Of a DNA stretch of 64,000 bases, positions 27,026-36,953 are shown piece by piece. The notes under the pieces were generated by a model. That model was not told where the DNA came from, did no database searches, and saw only the letters and a list, made by a program, of their open reading frames with translations. Source of the DNA: Streptomyces alboniger. Lineage in GTDB: Bacteria; Actinomycetota; Actinomycetes; Streptomycetales; Streptomycetaceae. The stretch is from positions 5,580,001-5,644,000 of the forward strand of contig NZ_CP023695.1 in the NCBI RefSeq assembly GCF_008704395.1, given 5' to 3'. Each line of letters starts with the position of its first letter. Position 1 is the stretch's first letter. The position numbers and the translations under genes are program-made.

Positions 27026-29350
27026 ATGGAACCGACCGAGAGCGCCGCCCCGGACTCACCGCTGCGCGCGCGCCGGTGGCGCGCGCCGGGCACCTGGCTC
27101 CGCGGCCGCCGGACCGTACAGTCCGCCGACCCGGGCCCCACGACCGGACCGCAGACCGGTGCGCTGAGCACCGCCATCGAACCCCGCGAGCGGGCCTGGA
27201 CCTCGCCCGCGACCGGCCACGGCACGGAGAGCGCCGTGGCCCTGGCGGGCGGCCCCACCGCCCCGGAGCCCCGCGACCCCTGGCCGCTGCTGCCCATCGT
27301 GGTCGTCACGGCCGCCGCGGTGCTGCTCGGCACCGGCTTCGTCCAGGCCCTCACGGGCCGGCACACCCTGTTCCCCTCCGGGGCCGCGGGCTGGTCCCTC
27401 GCCGTCCTCACCGGCCTCATCGTCGGCCACCTCGTCGCCCTCGGCCGGGACCGCTGGTGGGGCGGCACGGGGTCCGGCGGGGCGCTCACCGTCGCCGTAC
27501 TCCTGCTGTACGGGTGGGTGCCCGCCGGCATGGTCAGCCTCACCGTCGTCGTCCTCGTCGGCGTCGCGCGCAGGCACCGCTGGCGCCAGGGCGTCCTGCA
27601 CGGCGCCGTCGACATCCTCGGCATCGGCGCGGGCGCCCTCACCCTGGCCGCGTTCGGCACGTCACCGACAGCCGAAGCGCCCTGGCTCCCCGAGACCTGG
27701 GACCTGTACACCGCCCCCGAGGTGGCCCTGGTCGCCGTCGCCTACCTCGTCGTCACGCGCGTACTGCTCTGGTACGTCCACGCCCCGCGCACCGGCGCCC
27801 TGCCGACCGTCACCCGAACGGCCCTGGTGCGCCAGGGACTCCTCGGCATCGCGCTGCTCGGCATCGCCCCGCTCATCTGCGTGGTGGCCACCTCCCTGCC
27901 GATCCTGCTGCCCCTCTTCGCGATCCCGCTGGTCGCGCTCGACTCCACCCTGTGGATCGCCCGCGCCCGCGCGGAGGAGCAGTTGAGGGACCCGCTCACC
28001 GGACTGCCCAACCGGCAGTGGCTCCTGGAGCGGACCTGGACCGCCCTCGACGACGCCGAGCGGATCGGGGCGCGGTCCGCCCTGATGCTGATCGACATGG
28101 ACCGCTTCCGGTCGGTCAACGACACGCTCGGACACCTCGCCGGTGACCGGCTGCTGTTGCAGATAGCGGACCGGCTGCGACTCGCGCTGCCGCGCGGCGC
28201 GGAGGCGGCCCGGCTCGGCGGCGACGAGTTCGCCGTGCTCCTGCCCATCGCCGACTCCACGACGTCCGCCACGCGCGTGGCCCGTCAGCTGGTCGCGGCG
28301 CTCGGCTCGCCCCTCGACCTGGACGGCCTGACCCTCGTCCTGGAGGCCAGCGCGGGCCTCGCCGTCTTCCCCGACCACGCGCTCGACGCGGAGGGGCTGC
28401 TGCGGCGGGCGGACGTGGCGATGTACCAGGCGAAGCGGGACCGCACCGGCGTCGAGGTGTACGAGTCCAAGCGGGACTCCAACACCCCGGACCGGCTCGG
28501 CCTGTTGGGGGACCTGCGGCGGGCGCTGGACGCGGGCGACGTCGAGCTGCACTACCAGCCCAAGGTCCGCTTCGACGGCAAGGTCGCAGGGCTCGAAGCG
28601 CTGGTGCGGTGGGTGCACCCCGAGCGCGGCAAGGTGCCGCCGGACGAGTTCATCGCCATCGCCGAGTCGTCCGGACTCATGCCGCACCTGACGGAGTACG
28701 TCCTGGAGTCCGCCCTCGGCCAGGTGGCCAAGTGGCAGGCGCAGGGCCTGAAGGTCCCCGTCGCGGTCAACGTCTCACCGCGTGACGTGCACACCCCCGG
28801 CTTCGCGGGCGCGGTAGCCGCGCGCCTCGCCCGGCACGGCGTCCCCGCGGGGGCGCTGCAACTGGAGATAACCGAGCACGTGCTCCTGGAGGACCCGCAG
28901 CGGGCCGCGGACACCCTGGCCGGGCTCACCGGGCACGGCGTCAAGATGTCGCTCGACGACTTCGGCACGGGGTACTCCTCGCTGGTCCACCTGCGGCGGC
29001 TGCCGGTGAGCGAGCTGAAGATCGACCGCTCCTTCGTGGCGCGCCTCGCCATCGACGACGAGGACGCCTCGATCGTCCGCTGCACGGTGGACCTCGCACA
29101 CTCCCTGGGGCTGCTCGTCGTCGCCGAGGGCGTCGAGGACGACGAGACGTGGGAGCGGCTGCGGGACCTCGGGTGCGACGCGGTGCAGGGGTGGCTGGTC
29201 GCCGCGGCGATGCCGCCCGACGAGACCACCGCGTGGCTGCGGGCGCGGGGCTCGCGCGGCTGGCGCCGCCCGGTGGACGTCGCGGCGGAGGCGGCGGCCC
29301 TCGCTGAAGGCTCCGACGTGGGGGAATCCTCGGGGCATGTGGTGAAGTAG
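27026..29350 (+). CDS. rmdB: Membrane GGDEF-EAL c-di-GMP protein (RmdB-like)
   Basis: A 774-residue inner-membrane signalling protein. About six membrane helices (residues 85-310) are followed by a GGDEF domain (LGGDEF at about residue 397) and an EAL domain: GLEALVRW, then DDFGTGYSSL and the KIDRSFV motif, all intact. There is no RxxD inhibition site in front of GGDEF (the residues there are PRGA). The intact EAL motifs predict c-di-GMP phosphodiesterase activity. From memory, the S. coelicolor orthologue next to ligA is RmdB, a phosphodiesterase affecting development; the symbol rests on that context. ATG 27026 has GAGAGGGACGGG upstream; longer in-frame starts exist but run through Cys/Arg-rich non-family sequence. 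Confidence 0.88.
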   Translation: MEPTESAAPDSPLRARRWRAPGTWLRGRRTVQSADPGPTTGPQTGALSTAIEPRERAWTSPATGHGTESAVALAGGPTAPEPRDPWPLLPIVVVTAAAVLLGTGFVQALTGRHTLFPSGAAGWSLAVLTGLIVGHLVALGRDRWWGGTGSGGALTVAVLLLYGWVPAGMVSLTVVVLVGVARRHRWRQGVLHGAVDILGIGAGALTLAAFGTSPTAEAPWLPETWDLYTAPEVALVAVAYLVVTRVLLWYVHAPRTGALPTVTRTALVRQGLLGIALLGIAPLICVVATSLPILLPLFAIPLVALDSTLWIARARAEEQLRDPLTGLPNRQWLLERTWTALDDAERIGARSALMLIDMDRFRSVNDTLGHLAGDRLLLQIADRLRLALPRGAEAARLGGDEFAVLLPIADSTTSATRVARQLVAALGSPLDLDGLTLVLEASAGLAVFPDHALDAEGLLRRADVAMYQAKRDRTGVEVYESKRDSNTPDRLGLLGDLRRALDAGDVELHYQPKVRFDGKVAGLEALVRWVHPERGKVPPDEFIAIAESSGLMPHLTEYVLESALGQVAKWQAQGLKVPVAVNVSPRDVHTPGFAGAVAARLARHGVPAGALQLEITEHVLLEDPQRAADTLAGLTGHGVKMSLDDFGTGYSSLVHLRRLPVSELKIDRSFVARLAIDDEDASIVRCTVDLAHSLGLLVVAEGVEDDETWERLRDLGCDAVQGWLVAAAMPPDETTAWLRARGSRGWRRPVDVAAEAAALAEGSDVGESSGHVVK

Positions 29351-29551
29351 GCGTCTGCCGCTCTCCCGTGCGGGGCTGCTCCTGGGGTACGAGGCGGTGC
29401 GGGGCAAACGGGCGGGTGGGTGGGAGAGGCCCGCCGCGGAGCGGTGAGAAGCTGCCCACGGAGCCGCCGGGGGAAACCGTTTAACGGCCACGCCATCCCG
29501 CCCCATAGGATTGGGGTCACAACCCGCACACTCACCCCTGAGGATCGCCGC

Positions 29552-29848
29552 ATGCCTGGCATCACGCGCGAGGAGGTCGCCCACCTCGCCCGCCTTGCAC
29601 GTCTGGAGCTGAAGGCCGAGGAGCTCGACCACTTCGCCGGACAGCTCGACGACATCATCGGCGCGGTCGCCCGCGTCTCGGAGGTCGCCGACCAAGACGT
29701 ACCGCCGACCTCGCACCCGCTGCCGCTGACGAACGTCATGCGCGCGGACGAGGTCCGTCCGTCGCTCACCCCCGAGCAGGCGCTCTCGGGCGCCCCCGCC
29801 CAGGAGCAGCAGCGTTTCAAGGTGCCGCAGATCCTGGGGGAGGACTAA
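29552..29848 (+). CDS. gatC: Asp/Glu-tRNA amidotransferase subunit C
   Basis: A 98-residue subunit. It has the family's [14 protein letters not shown]-terminal helix and the [16 protein letters not shown] segment. GatC bridges GatA and GatB in the enzyme that converts Glu-tRNA(Gln) and Asp-tRNA(Asn) to the amidated forms. ATG 29552 gives normal length. gatA follows after 4 bases, so the genes are an operon. Confidence 0.97.
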   Translation: MPGITREEVAHLARLARLELKAEELDHFAGQLDDIIGAVARVSEVADQDVPPTSHPLPLTNVMRADEVRPSLTPEQALSGAPAQEQQRFKVPQILGED

Positions 29849-29852
29849 GAAC

Positions 29853-31346
29853 ATGACGGACATCATCAAGCTCACCGCCGCCGAGATCGCGTCGAAAATC
29901 GCCTCCGGCGAGCTGACGGCCGTCGAGGTCACCGAGGCCCACCTGGCCCGCATCGACGCCGTCGACGAGAAGGTGCACGCCTTCCTGTACGTCGACCGCG
30001 AGGGCGCCCTCGCGCAGGCCCGCGCCGTCGACGAGAAGCGCGCCAGGGGCGAGAAGCTCGGCCCGCTGGCCGGCGTTCCCGTCGCGCTCAAGGACATCTT
30101 CACCACCGAGGGCATCCCGACCACGGTCGGCTCCAAGATCCTCGAGGGCTGGATCCCGCCGTACGACGCGACCGTCACCAAGCGGCTGAAGGCCGCCGAC
30201 GTCGTCATCCTCGGCAAGACCAACATGGACGAGTTCGCCATGGGGTCCTCCACCGAGAACAGCGCCTTCGGCCCCACCGGCAACCCCTGGGACCTCACCC
30301 GCATCCCCGGCGGCTCCGGTGGCGGTTCCGCCGCCGCCCTCGCCGCCTACGAGGCGCCCCTGACCCTCGGCACGGACACCGGCGGCTCCATCCGCCAGCC
30401 CGCGGCCGTCACCGGCACGGTCGGCGTCAAGCCCACCTACGGCGGCGTCTCCCGCTACGGCATGGTGGCCTTCTCCAGCTCCCTGGACCAGGGCGGCCCC
30501 TGCGCCCGCACCGTCCTCGACGCCGCGCTGCTGCACGAGGCCATCGCCGGCCACGACGAGCTGGACTCGACGTCCATCGACGCCCCGGTCCCGCCGGTCG
30601 TCGAGGCCGCGCGCAACGGATCCGTCCAGGGCATGCGCGTAGGCGTCGTCAAGCAGTTCCGCGGAGAGGGCTACCAGGCCGGTGTCGTCCAGCGCTTCGA
30701 CGAGTCCGTCGAGCTGCTCAAGTCGCTCGGCGCCGAGATCGTCGAGCTGGACTGCCCGACGTTCGACCTGGCACTGTCCGCGTACTACCTGATCGCGCCG
30801 TCCGAGTGCTCCTCGAACCTCGCCCGGTTCGACGCCATGCGCTACGGCCTGCGCGTCGGCGACGACGGTACGAAGTCCGCCGAGGACGTCACCGCGCTCA
30901 CCCGCGAGGCCGGCTTCGGCGACGAGGTCAAGCGCCGCGTCATTCTCGGCACGTACGCGCTCAGCTCCGGCTACTACGACGCGTACTACGGAAGCGCCCA
31001 GAAGGTCCGCACGCTCATCACCCGTGAGTTCGAGGCGGCCTTCGAGCAGGTCGACGTGATCGTCTCCCCGACGACCCCGACCACCGCCTTCCCGATCGGG
31101 GAGCGCGCCGACGACCCGATGGCGATGTACCTGGCCGACCTGTGCACCATCCCGTCCAACCTGGCGGGCAACTCCGCCATGTCGCTGCCCTGCGGCCTCG
31201 CGCCGGAGGACGGCCTGCCCGTCGGACTGCAGATCATCGCCCCCGCCATGAAGGACGACCGCCTGTACAAGGTGGGTGCCGCCGTCGAGGCCGCCTTCGT
31301 GGAAAAGTGGGGGCACCCGCTGCTCGAGGAGGCACCGTCGCTGTGA
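29853..31346 (+). CDS. gatA: Asp/Glu-tRNA amidotransferase subunit A
   Basis: A 497-residue amidase that frees ammonia from glutamine. The amidase signature is [19 protein letters not shown], and the Ser-cis-Ser-Lys triad is present: Lys in [12 protein letters not shown], the cis-Ser in GGSGGGSA and the nucleophile Ser in [10 protein letters not shown]. The C-terminal part has [14 protein letters not shown]. Spacing to gatC is 4 bases, and the stop overlaps the next GTG by four bases (GTGA). Confidence 0.98.
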   Translation: MTDIIKLTAAEIASKIASGELTAVEVTEAHLARIDAVDEKVHAFLYVDREGALAQARAVDEKRARGEKLGPLAGVPVALKDIFTTEGIPTTVGSKILEGWIPPYDATVTKRLKAADVVILGKTNMDEFAMGSSTENSAFGPTGNPWDLTRIPGGSGGGSAAALAAYEAPLTLGTDTGGSIRQPAAVTGTVGVKPTYGGVSRYGMVAFSSSLDQGGPCARTVLDAALLHEAIAGHDELDSTSIDAPVPPVVEAARNGSVQGMRVGVVKQFRGEGYQAGVVQRFDESVELLKSLGAEIVELDCPTFDLALSAYYLIAPSECSSNLARFDAMRYGLRVGDDGTKSAEDVTALTREAGFGDEVKRRVILGTYALSSGYYDAYYGSAQKVRTLITREFEAAFEQVDVIVSPTTPTTAFPIGERADDPMAMYLADLCTIPSNLAGNSAMSLPCGLAPEDGLPVGLQIIAPAMKDDRLYKVGAAVEAAFVEKWGHPLLEEAPSL

Positions 31347-31582
31347 GCGCTCTGAACAAGGCCAAGGGCTTCAAGAAGTCCAAGACCGGTACGTATCTGT
31401 CGATCGGCACCACCGCGTTCGGCGCGGTCTCCGTGCTCAAGCAGGCCAGGAAGGCCCGCTACGAACACGACACGCTCCGCCTCGTGGACGCCGTCGTCTC
31501 CGCTGCCGCCATCGCCACCGGTGTCGCGCTGCTCCTGCGGGAGCTCAAGCGCCTCGGCGACGACGACGTCCTGCTGGGCTGA
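31343..31582 (+). CDS. Small predicted membrane protein between gatA and gatB
   Basis: A 79-residue protein whose GTG overlaps the gatA stop (GTGA). The N-terminus is basic (KAKGFKKSK), then a weak hydrophobic segment ([17 protein letters not shown]), a charged linker, and one hydrophobic helix ([21 protein letters not shown]) with an Asp-rich C-terminus. No known domain recognised. It sits inside the gat operon and is translationally coupled, which implies co-expression with GatA. A role in the amidotransferase is not established; it may be a passenger gene. Confidence 0.8.
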   Translation: MSALNKAKGFKKSKTGTYLSIGTTAFGAVSVLKQARKARYEHDTLRLVDAVVSAAAIATGVALLLRELKRLGDDDVLLG

Positions 31583-31598
31583 GAGGGAAAGTTTCACC

Positions 31599-33113
31599 GT
31601 GACTGTCACTACCGACCTGGTGTCGTACGAGGATGCCCTCGCGACGTACGACCCCGTCATGGGCCTTGAGGTCCATGTCGAGCTGGGCACCAAGACCAAG
31701 ATGTTCTGCGGCTGCTCGACCACGCTCAAGCAGGGTGCGAACAGCCAGACCTGCCCGACCTGCCTCGGCCTGCCCGGCGCGCTGCCGGTCGTGAACGAGA
31801 TCGGCGTCGAGTCCGCCATCAAGATCGGTCTCGCGCTGCACTGCGAGATCGCCGAGTGGTGCCGCTTCGCCCGGAAGAACTACTTCTATCCGGACATGCC
31901 GAAGAACTTCCAGACCTCCCAGTACGACGAGCCGATCGCCTTCAACGGCTATCTGGACGTCCAGCTGGAGGACGGCGAGGTCTTCCGCGTGGAGATCGAG
32001 CGCGCCCACATGGAGGAGGACACCGGCAAGTCCACGCACGTGGGCGGCGCGACGGGCCGTATCCACGGCGCCTCGCACTCGCTCCTGGACTACAACCGCG
32101 CCGGCATCCCGCTCATCGAGATCGTCACCAAGCCGATCGAGGGCGCGGGCGAGCGCGCCCCCGAGGTCGCCAAGGCGTACGTCGCCGAACTGCGCGAGCT
32201 GATCAAGGCGCTCGGCGTCTCCGAGGCCCGCATGGACAAGGGCCAGATGCGCTGCGACGTGAACCTCTCCCTGCGCCCCAAGGGCCAGGAGAAGTTCGGC
32301 ACGCGCAGCGAGACGAAGAACGTGAACTCGCTGCGTTCCGTGGAGCGCGCGGCGCGCTTCGAGATCCAGCGCCACGCGGCGGTGCTCTCCTCGGGCGGCA
32401 CGATCATCCAGGAGACCCGTCACTTCCACGAGGAGGACGGCTCCACGACCTCCGGCCGCATCAAGGACAACGCCGAGGACTACCGGTACTTCCCGGAGCC
32501 CGACCTCGTCCCCGTCGCCCCGTCCCGCGAGTGGGTCGAGGAACTGCGCGCCGGACTCCCGGAGCTGCCGCGGCTGCGCCGCAACCGGCTCCGCGAGGAG
32601 TGGGGCATCTCCGAGCACGACATGCAGTCGATCCTCAACGCCGACGCCATCGGCCCGATCGTCGCCACCGTCAACGCGGGCGCGGACGCCGCGTCGGCCC
32701 GCAAGTGGTGGATGGGCGAGCTGGCCCGCCACGCCAACGAGCAGGGCGTGGAGCTGGGCGCACTGCCGATCACACCGGAGCACGTCGCCCGCGTCACCGA
32801 GCTGGTCGCCTCCGGTGACCTGAACGACAAGCTGGCCCGCCAGGTCATCGAGGGCGTTCTGAAGGGCGAGGGCACGCCGGACGAGGTCGTCGAGAAGCGC
32901 GGCCTGAAGGTCGTCTCGGACGAGGGCGCCCTTACGGCCGCCGTCGACGAGGCCATCGCCGGCAACGCCGCCATCGCCGAGAAGATCCGCGGCGGCAAGG
33001 TCGCGGCGGTCGGCGCCCTGGTCGGCGCGGTCATGAAGGCCACCCGCGGCCAGGCCGACGCGGCCCGCGTCAAGGAACTCATCCTGGAGAAGCTGGGCGT
33101 CAGCGAGGGCTGA
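31599..33113 (+). CDS. gatB: Asp/Glu-tRNA amidotransferase subunit B
   Basis: A 504-residue subunit with the GatB kinase/amidotransferase cradle: [20 protein letters not shown] (zinc Cys), [31 protein letters not shown], and [11 protein letters not shown]. The C-terminal YqeY/GatB-tail domain (about residues 360-500) contacts tRNA and is complete ([21 protein letters not shown]). It phosphorylates and amidates the misacylated tRNA using ammonia from GatA. GTG 31599 follows GAGAGGG. Last gene of the operon, followed by a strong terminator. Confidence 0.98.
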   Translation: MTVTTDLVSYEDALATYDPVMGLEVHVELGTKTKMFCGCSTTLKQGANSQTCPTCLGLPGALPVVNEIGVESAIKIGLALHCEIAEWCRFARKNYFYPDMPKNFQTSQYDEPIAFNGYLDVQLEDGEVFRVEIERAHMEEDTGKSTHVGGATGRIHGASHSLLDYNRAGIPLIEIVTKPIEGAGERAPEVAKAYVAELRELIKALGVSEARMDKGQMRCDVNLSLRPKGQEKFGTRSETKNVNSLRSVERAARFEIQRHAAVLSSGGTIIQETRHFHEEDGSTTSGRIKDNAEDYRYFPEPDLVPVAPSREWVEELRAGLPELPRLRRNRLREEWGISEHDMQSILNADAIGPIVATVNAGADAASARKWWMGELARHANEQGVELGALPITPEHVARVTELVASGDLNDKLARQVIEGVLKGEGTPDEVVEKRGLKVVSDEGALTAAVDEAIAGNAAIAEKIRGGKVAAVGALVGAVMKATRGQADAARVKELILEKLGVSEG

Positions 33114-33130
33114 GCCTCGCCATCGTCCGC

Positions 33131-33171
33131 GTGAGGGGGCGGCGCACCCGGCAGGGGCGCCGCCCCCTCAC
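33131..33171 (+). terminator. gat operon terminator
   Basis: GTGAGGGGGCGGCGC (33131-33145) pairs perfectly with GCGCCGCCCCCTCAC (33157-33171), a 15-bp stem with an 11-base loop. It lies 18 bases after the gatB stop and between convergent genes, so it may serve both strands. Confidence 0.85.
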
Positions 33172-33194
33172 CCGTACCCGAAGGCCCGCCGGGG

Positions 33195-34376
33195 TCACCC
33201 GGTGCCGCGCGGCCCGAAGGGTTCGAAGAACATGTACTCCAAAGGGTCCTGGTCCGCGCGCAGCCCGGGGAAGCCGGCGGTGGCCGGGCCGTCGCCGCGC
33301 AGCCAGGCGAGCAGCGTCTCGGTGAAGTTCCCCGGCAGCGGCGGGCCTTGGTCGCAGTGGCGCGGATGGACGGCGGCGCGCCACTCGTCGGGCTCACCCT
33401 CGGCGCACCAGCCGATCACGTCCCCGTCGATGGTCGAGGCGAAAGGCAGGAAGCCGCCGGGCTCGGGCCAGGCGGGCATGGGGTAGTACTCGGGGTGCGC
33501 CTCGCGCAGGTCGCGGTAGCCCTCCAGCATCTCCTCGGCGTCGGCCGCGAGCCCGAAGCGGCCGTCCAGGTCCAGCGGCGCGGGCATGTCCAGCCACCAG
33601 CTCCAGTTCCCCGCGCCGTACCGCTCGGTGAGGGCCATGAAGTCCGTGGGCAGCCGGGTGCCGAGCCGGGCGAAGACCTGCTCCCAGGTCCCCTCGCCCA
33701 GGTGCGGGGCGAGCGGCGGGGGTATCAGCGCGGTGACCGCCGCCAGGCCCTCGCCCTCGGTGAGCGCGGCGTGCTGGCGGGCGTCCACATACGTACCCCG
33801 GGGCGGCGGGGTCCAGGGGCCGGCACCGGTCAGCGGCGCCCAGGTGCGGACGGCCGCGCCGTCTCGGGCAGCCGCACTGCCGCGGACGGCCGCCGACAGC
33901 ACGTCCAGCAACGGGGCCTCGTACGACACCCACGGCTCGGCCTCGCCGACGGCGATGGACGTGGTCAGAAGCACCACCGGCCACGCGTCCGGGTCCTTCG
34001 AGACCGAGGTGTCCCAGAACAGGTGGTCGCCGCCCGCCGTCGTGGCGAGGGCGAGGAGGCCGCCCTCCTCGGGCAGGAAGCGGCGCCGCTGCCGGGTGAA
34101 CATGCCCGGCCGGATCGCGGAGTGACGGTGGGTCTCGACCACCCAGGCCCCGTAGTCATACCGCCCGTCCGCGCTGACGCACGGCGTGTGCAGGCGGATG
34201 GCCGCGGCGCCGTCACCCACCTCGACCGGGCCGTACGCCGACACCAGCGCCTTGTAGTCAGCCGGGAGCGGGACTTCGAGCCAGGCTTCCACCGCGGCCC
34301 AGTCGACGGCGGGCGCGGCGTCCGGCGGCGACCCCACCAGGTCCGTGAAGGCGGCGATGCGCGCGGTGATCTCCAT
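33195..34376 (-). CDS. Tandem SUKH (SMI1/KNR4-like) domain protein
   Basis: A 393-residue protein with two copies of the SUKH fold. The first (about residues 15-170) has VEAWLEVPLPADYKALVSAYG; the second (about residues 215-390) has WEQVFARLGTRLPTDFMALTERYGAGNW. Each also carries a later strand with LPFASTIDGDVIGW-type or LLALATTAGGDHLFW sequence, as expected. Single SUKH proteins are often immunity proteins of polymorphic toxins; multi-copy forms occur in actinobacteria with unknown roles. ATG 34376 was chosen; TTG/GTG starts up to 34406 are possible. No toxin gene lies beside it. Confidence 0.75.
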   Translation of the reverse strand: MEITARIAAFTDLVGSPPDAAPAVDWAAVEAWLEVPLPADYKALVSAYGPVEVGDGAAAIRLHTPCVSADGRYDYGAWVVETHRHSAIRPGMFTRQRRRFLPEEGGLLALATTAGGDHLFWDTSVSKDPDAWPVVLLTTSIAVGEAEPWVSYEAPLLDVLSAAVRGSAAARDGAAVRTWAPLTGAGPWTPPPRGTYVDARQHAALTEGEGLAAVTALIPPPLAPHLGEGTWEQVFARLGTRLPTDFMALTERYGAGNWSWWLDMPAPLDLDGRFGLAADAEEMLEGYRDLREAHPEYYPMPAWPEPGGFLPFASTIDGDVIGWCAEGEPDEWRAAVHPRHCDQGPPLPGNFTETLLAWLRGDGPATAGFPGLRADQDPLEYMFFEPFGPRGTG

Positions 34377-34592
34377 GCCTCCGAGGATGGCACCCACCAC
34401 TGACAACGCCCTCCTGACGGAGGTGCCGAGGCCGCGCCAACACCCGCGCGGACGGGACCTTTTGGACGTTCACCCCGACTTTGACCCTCGGCCTTCACAA
34501 GGAAACCGGACGTCACTAGCGTCCCCGCGGAACAGGTCAATGGATCACCAGAGGACCATTGGCTGTCGGCCAGGACTACTGGGAGGTCGTAC

Positions 34593-36737
34593 GTGACTCC
34601 GGAGATTTCGCGCAGACGCCTGATGGCGATCGGCGGCGGCGCGCTCGGCGCGGCCGCCGCCGGTTCCTTCCTGCCGCCCTCGCTGAGGGAGGCGCTCGCG
34701 CACGAACCGCCGCGCGGCAGCGGTCTCGACTCGATCGAGCACGTCGTGATCCTGATGCAGGAGAACCGCTCCTTCGACCACTACTTCGGCTCCCTGCGCG
34801 GGGTACGCGGCTTCGGTGACCGCAACGCCATCCGGCTGCCCGGCGGCACGTCGGTGTTCGAGCAGCCCGGCGGCCCGCGCACCGTCCTGCCCTTCCCCGT
34901 CCGCGAGGCCGCGAAGACCCAGAAGAAGGACCTCCAGTACATCGGCGACCTGGACCACTCCTGGAGCGGCGGGGCCAAGGCCTGGCGCGACGGCTGGATG
35001 GACGGCTGGATCACCGCCAAGACGGCGGCCACGATGGCGTACTACACGCGCGAGGACATCCCGCTGCACTACGAACTCGCCGACACCTTCACCGTCTGCG
35101 ACGCCTACCACTCCTCCATCCACACCTCCACCAGCCCCAACCGCAACCACCTGTGGAGCGGGAGGACGGGCTACGAGGCGAACGGCAAGCGGGCCGTCGG
35201 CAACGACGCGTACGCCGAGGGCACCCACCCCGGCTACGGCTGGGGCACGTACGCCGAGCGCCTGGAGAAGGCGGGCGTGAGCTGGCGGACGTACACGGAG
35301 TGGGAGAACTTCACCGACAACCAGATCGAGTTCTTCACCACCTTCAAGGCCATCGCCCGCAAGGCCCTGGTCAGGACCGGCCTCACCTTCATGGAGGCCT
35401 TCTACGCCAAGGTGCGCGACGCCAGGGACGAGACCGAGCGCGCGAAGCTGCTCGCCACCCTGGAAGAGGGCGTCGCCACGCTGGACAAGCGCGAGCGGTC
35501 CCTGTTCGAACGCGGTCTGCGGCGCGTGCCGACCGGCAGGCTCGCCGAGGAGTTCGCCAAGGACGTCGCGGGCGGCAAGCTGGCGAAGGTCACCTATCTG
35601 GTGCCGTCCGCGCTGGACTCCGAACACCCCGGCGTCTCCTCGCCGATCCACAGCGCGACCATCGTCTACAGGATCCTCGACGCCCTCGCCTCCCACCCCG
35701 AGGTGTGGCGCCGTACCGCCGTCTTCATCAACTACGACGAGAACGACGGCTTCTTCGACCACGTTCCGCCGCCCGTGCCCGGTGGCGACTTTGCCGAGGA
35801 GCGGGAGGAGCGCTGGGAAGGCAGGCCGACCGGGCTCGGTGTGCGCGTGCCGATGCTCGTCGTCTCGCCGTGGACCGTCGGCGGCTACGTCTGCTCCGAG
35901 GTCTTCGACCACACCTCCGTCGTGCGCTTCCTGGAGAAGTGGACCGGCGTCAAGGAGCCCAACATCAGCGCCTGGCGCCGCAAGGTCACCGGCGACCTCA
36001 CCGGCGCCTTCGACTTCCGGCGCGCCCACCGGCAGCCGGACGTCGAGCGGCCGGGCCCGATCCCGGCGTTCAGTGGACGCTGGAAGCCCCAGCCGCCCCT
36101 GAAGCAGTCCATGCCGGTCCAGGAGCCGGGCGTCCGGCGTGCCCGCCCGCTGCCGTACCAGCCCGACGCGGACGTACGCCCCGCCGAGGACGGCACGCTC
36201 ACGGTGCGGCTGCGCAACGGCGGCAGCTCCAGCGCGCACTTCGCGCTCTACCCCTACGCCGGCGAGTTCCCGGTGCCCCAGCACCAGGACGTCGTGCGCA
36301 AGGGCTCCTGGACCGTGCCGGTGCCGGGTGACACGTACGCGTTCACCGTCACGGGGCCGAACGGTTTCCGGCGCGAGTTCGCGGGCGGCATGGCAGGCGG
36401 CGGAGGCAAGGGCGGCACGGCGGGCGAGGGCGGCAGGGACGGCGGCGCGCGGCTCGCCTCCGCGATCACCCGCCGCGAGATCCACCTCACCCTGGCCAGT
36501 CGCGGCCGCGCGGATCTGGTCTTCACGGTCAAGCCGCTCGGATACGTGGACGAGGAGGACATCCGGCGCCGGACGCGGACCGTCCGCGTCCGGGCGGGCA
36601 GCAGCCGTACCGTCGCCTGGCGGACCGACGACGAGCACGGCTGGTACGACATCGAGGTCACCACCGACCGCGACACCGCCTTCCGGCGCCGCCTCATGGG
36701 CCACATAGAGAACGGACGCGCGAGCGTCTCGGGCTGA
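34593..36737 (+). CDS. Tat-secreted phospholipase C (phosphocholine-type)
   Basis: A 714-residue secreted enzyme. A twin-arginine signal, ISRRRLMAIGGG, is followed by a hydrophobic Ala stretch and an AHE cleavage region. The phosphoesterase domain (about residues 45-480) has EHVVILMQENRSFDHYFG with the metal-binding Glu/Asn, GVSSPIHSA, FINYDENDGFFDHVPPP and RVPMLVVSPW. Two C-terminal beta domains (DUF756-type, about residues 520-710) match bacterial phospholipase C. GTG 34593 is preceded by GGGAGG. Secretion would be through Tat; the substrate could be phosphatidylcholine or another phospholipid. The region at 34468-34499 has three irregular GTTCACC-like copies that only partly match a PHO box. 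Confidence 0.9.
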   Translation: MTPEISRRRLMAIGGGALGAAAAGSFLPPSLREALAHEPPRGSGLDSIEHVVILMQENRSFDHYFGSLRGVRGFGDRNAIRLPGGTSVFEQPGGPRTVLPFPVREAAKTQKKDLQYIGDLDHSWSGGAKAWRDGWMDGWITAKTAATMAYYTREDIPLHYELADTFTVCDAYHSSIHTSTSPNRNHLWSGRTGYEANGKRAVGNDAYAEGTHPGYGWGTYAERLEKAGVSWRTYTEWENFTDNQIEFFTTFKAIARKALVRTGLTFMEAFYAKVRDARDETERAKLLATLEEGVATLDKRERSLFERGLRRVPTGRLAEEFAKDVAGGKLAKVTYLVPSALDSEHPGVSSPIHSATIVYRILDALASHPEVWRRTAVFINYDENDGFFDHVPPPVPGGDFAEEREERWEGRPTGLGVRVPMLVVSPWTVGGYVCSEVFDHTSVVRFLEKWTGVKEPNISAWRRKVTGDLTGAFDFRRAHRQPDVERPGPIPAFSGRWKPQPPLKQSMPVQEPGVRRARPLPYQPDADVRPAEDGTLTVRLRNGGSSSAHFALYPYAGEFPVPQHQDVVRKGSWTVPVPGDTYAFTVTGPNGFRREFAGGMAGGGGKGGTAGEGGRDGGARLASAITRREIHLTLASRGRADLVFTVKPLGYVDEEDIRRRTRTVRVRAGSSRTVAWRTDDEHGWYDIEVTTDRDTAFRRRLMGHIENGRASVSG

Positions 36738-36753
36738 CGCGACGCACGCGCGG

Positions 36754-36787
36754 GTGCGCGGAGGTTCCCCGGGGGACTTCCGCGCAC
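36754..36787 (+). terminator. Phospholipase gene terminator hairpin
   Basis: GTGCGCGG (36754-36761) pairs with CCGCGCAC (36780-36787); the inner AGGTTCCCC/GGGGGACTT continues the stem with two wobble pairs. It lies 17 bases after the stop. Confidence 0.75.
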
Positions 36788-36953
36788 ACCTTGTGCCCTT
36801 GTGAGTATGGCCACGAAAGGGACTAAGGATCTCCAAGGGCTGTCAAGGTGTTTCTGGCGCTCATGTCGCCGCTCATGCGTTCTTTGCGGGCTGTTCAGTT
36901 GATTCACTGCTGTTCCCGATAAAGATCCACGAATCACCCCAGGGAGCCAGTAC

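Noticed and set aside
34468..34499. Firm PHO box
   Set aside because: Repeat spacing of 12-13 bases and partial matches do not fit the 11-base PhoP repeat, so it is listed only as a weak finding and not as a feature.
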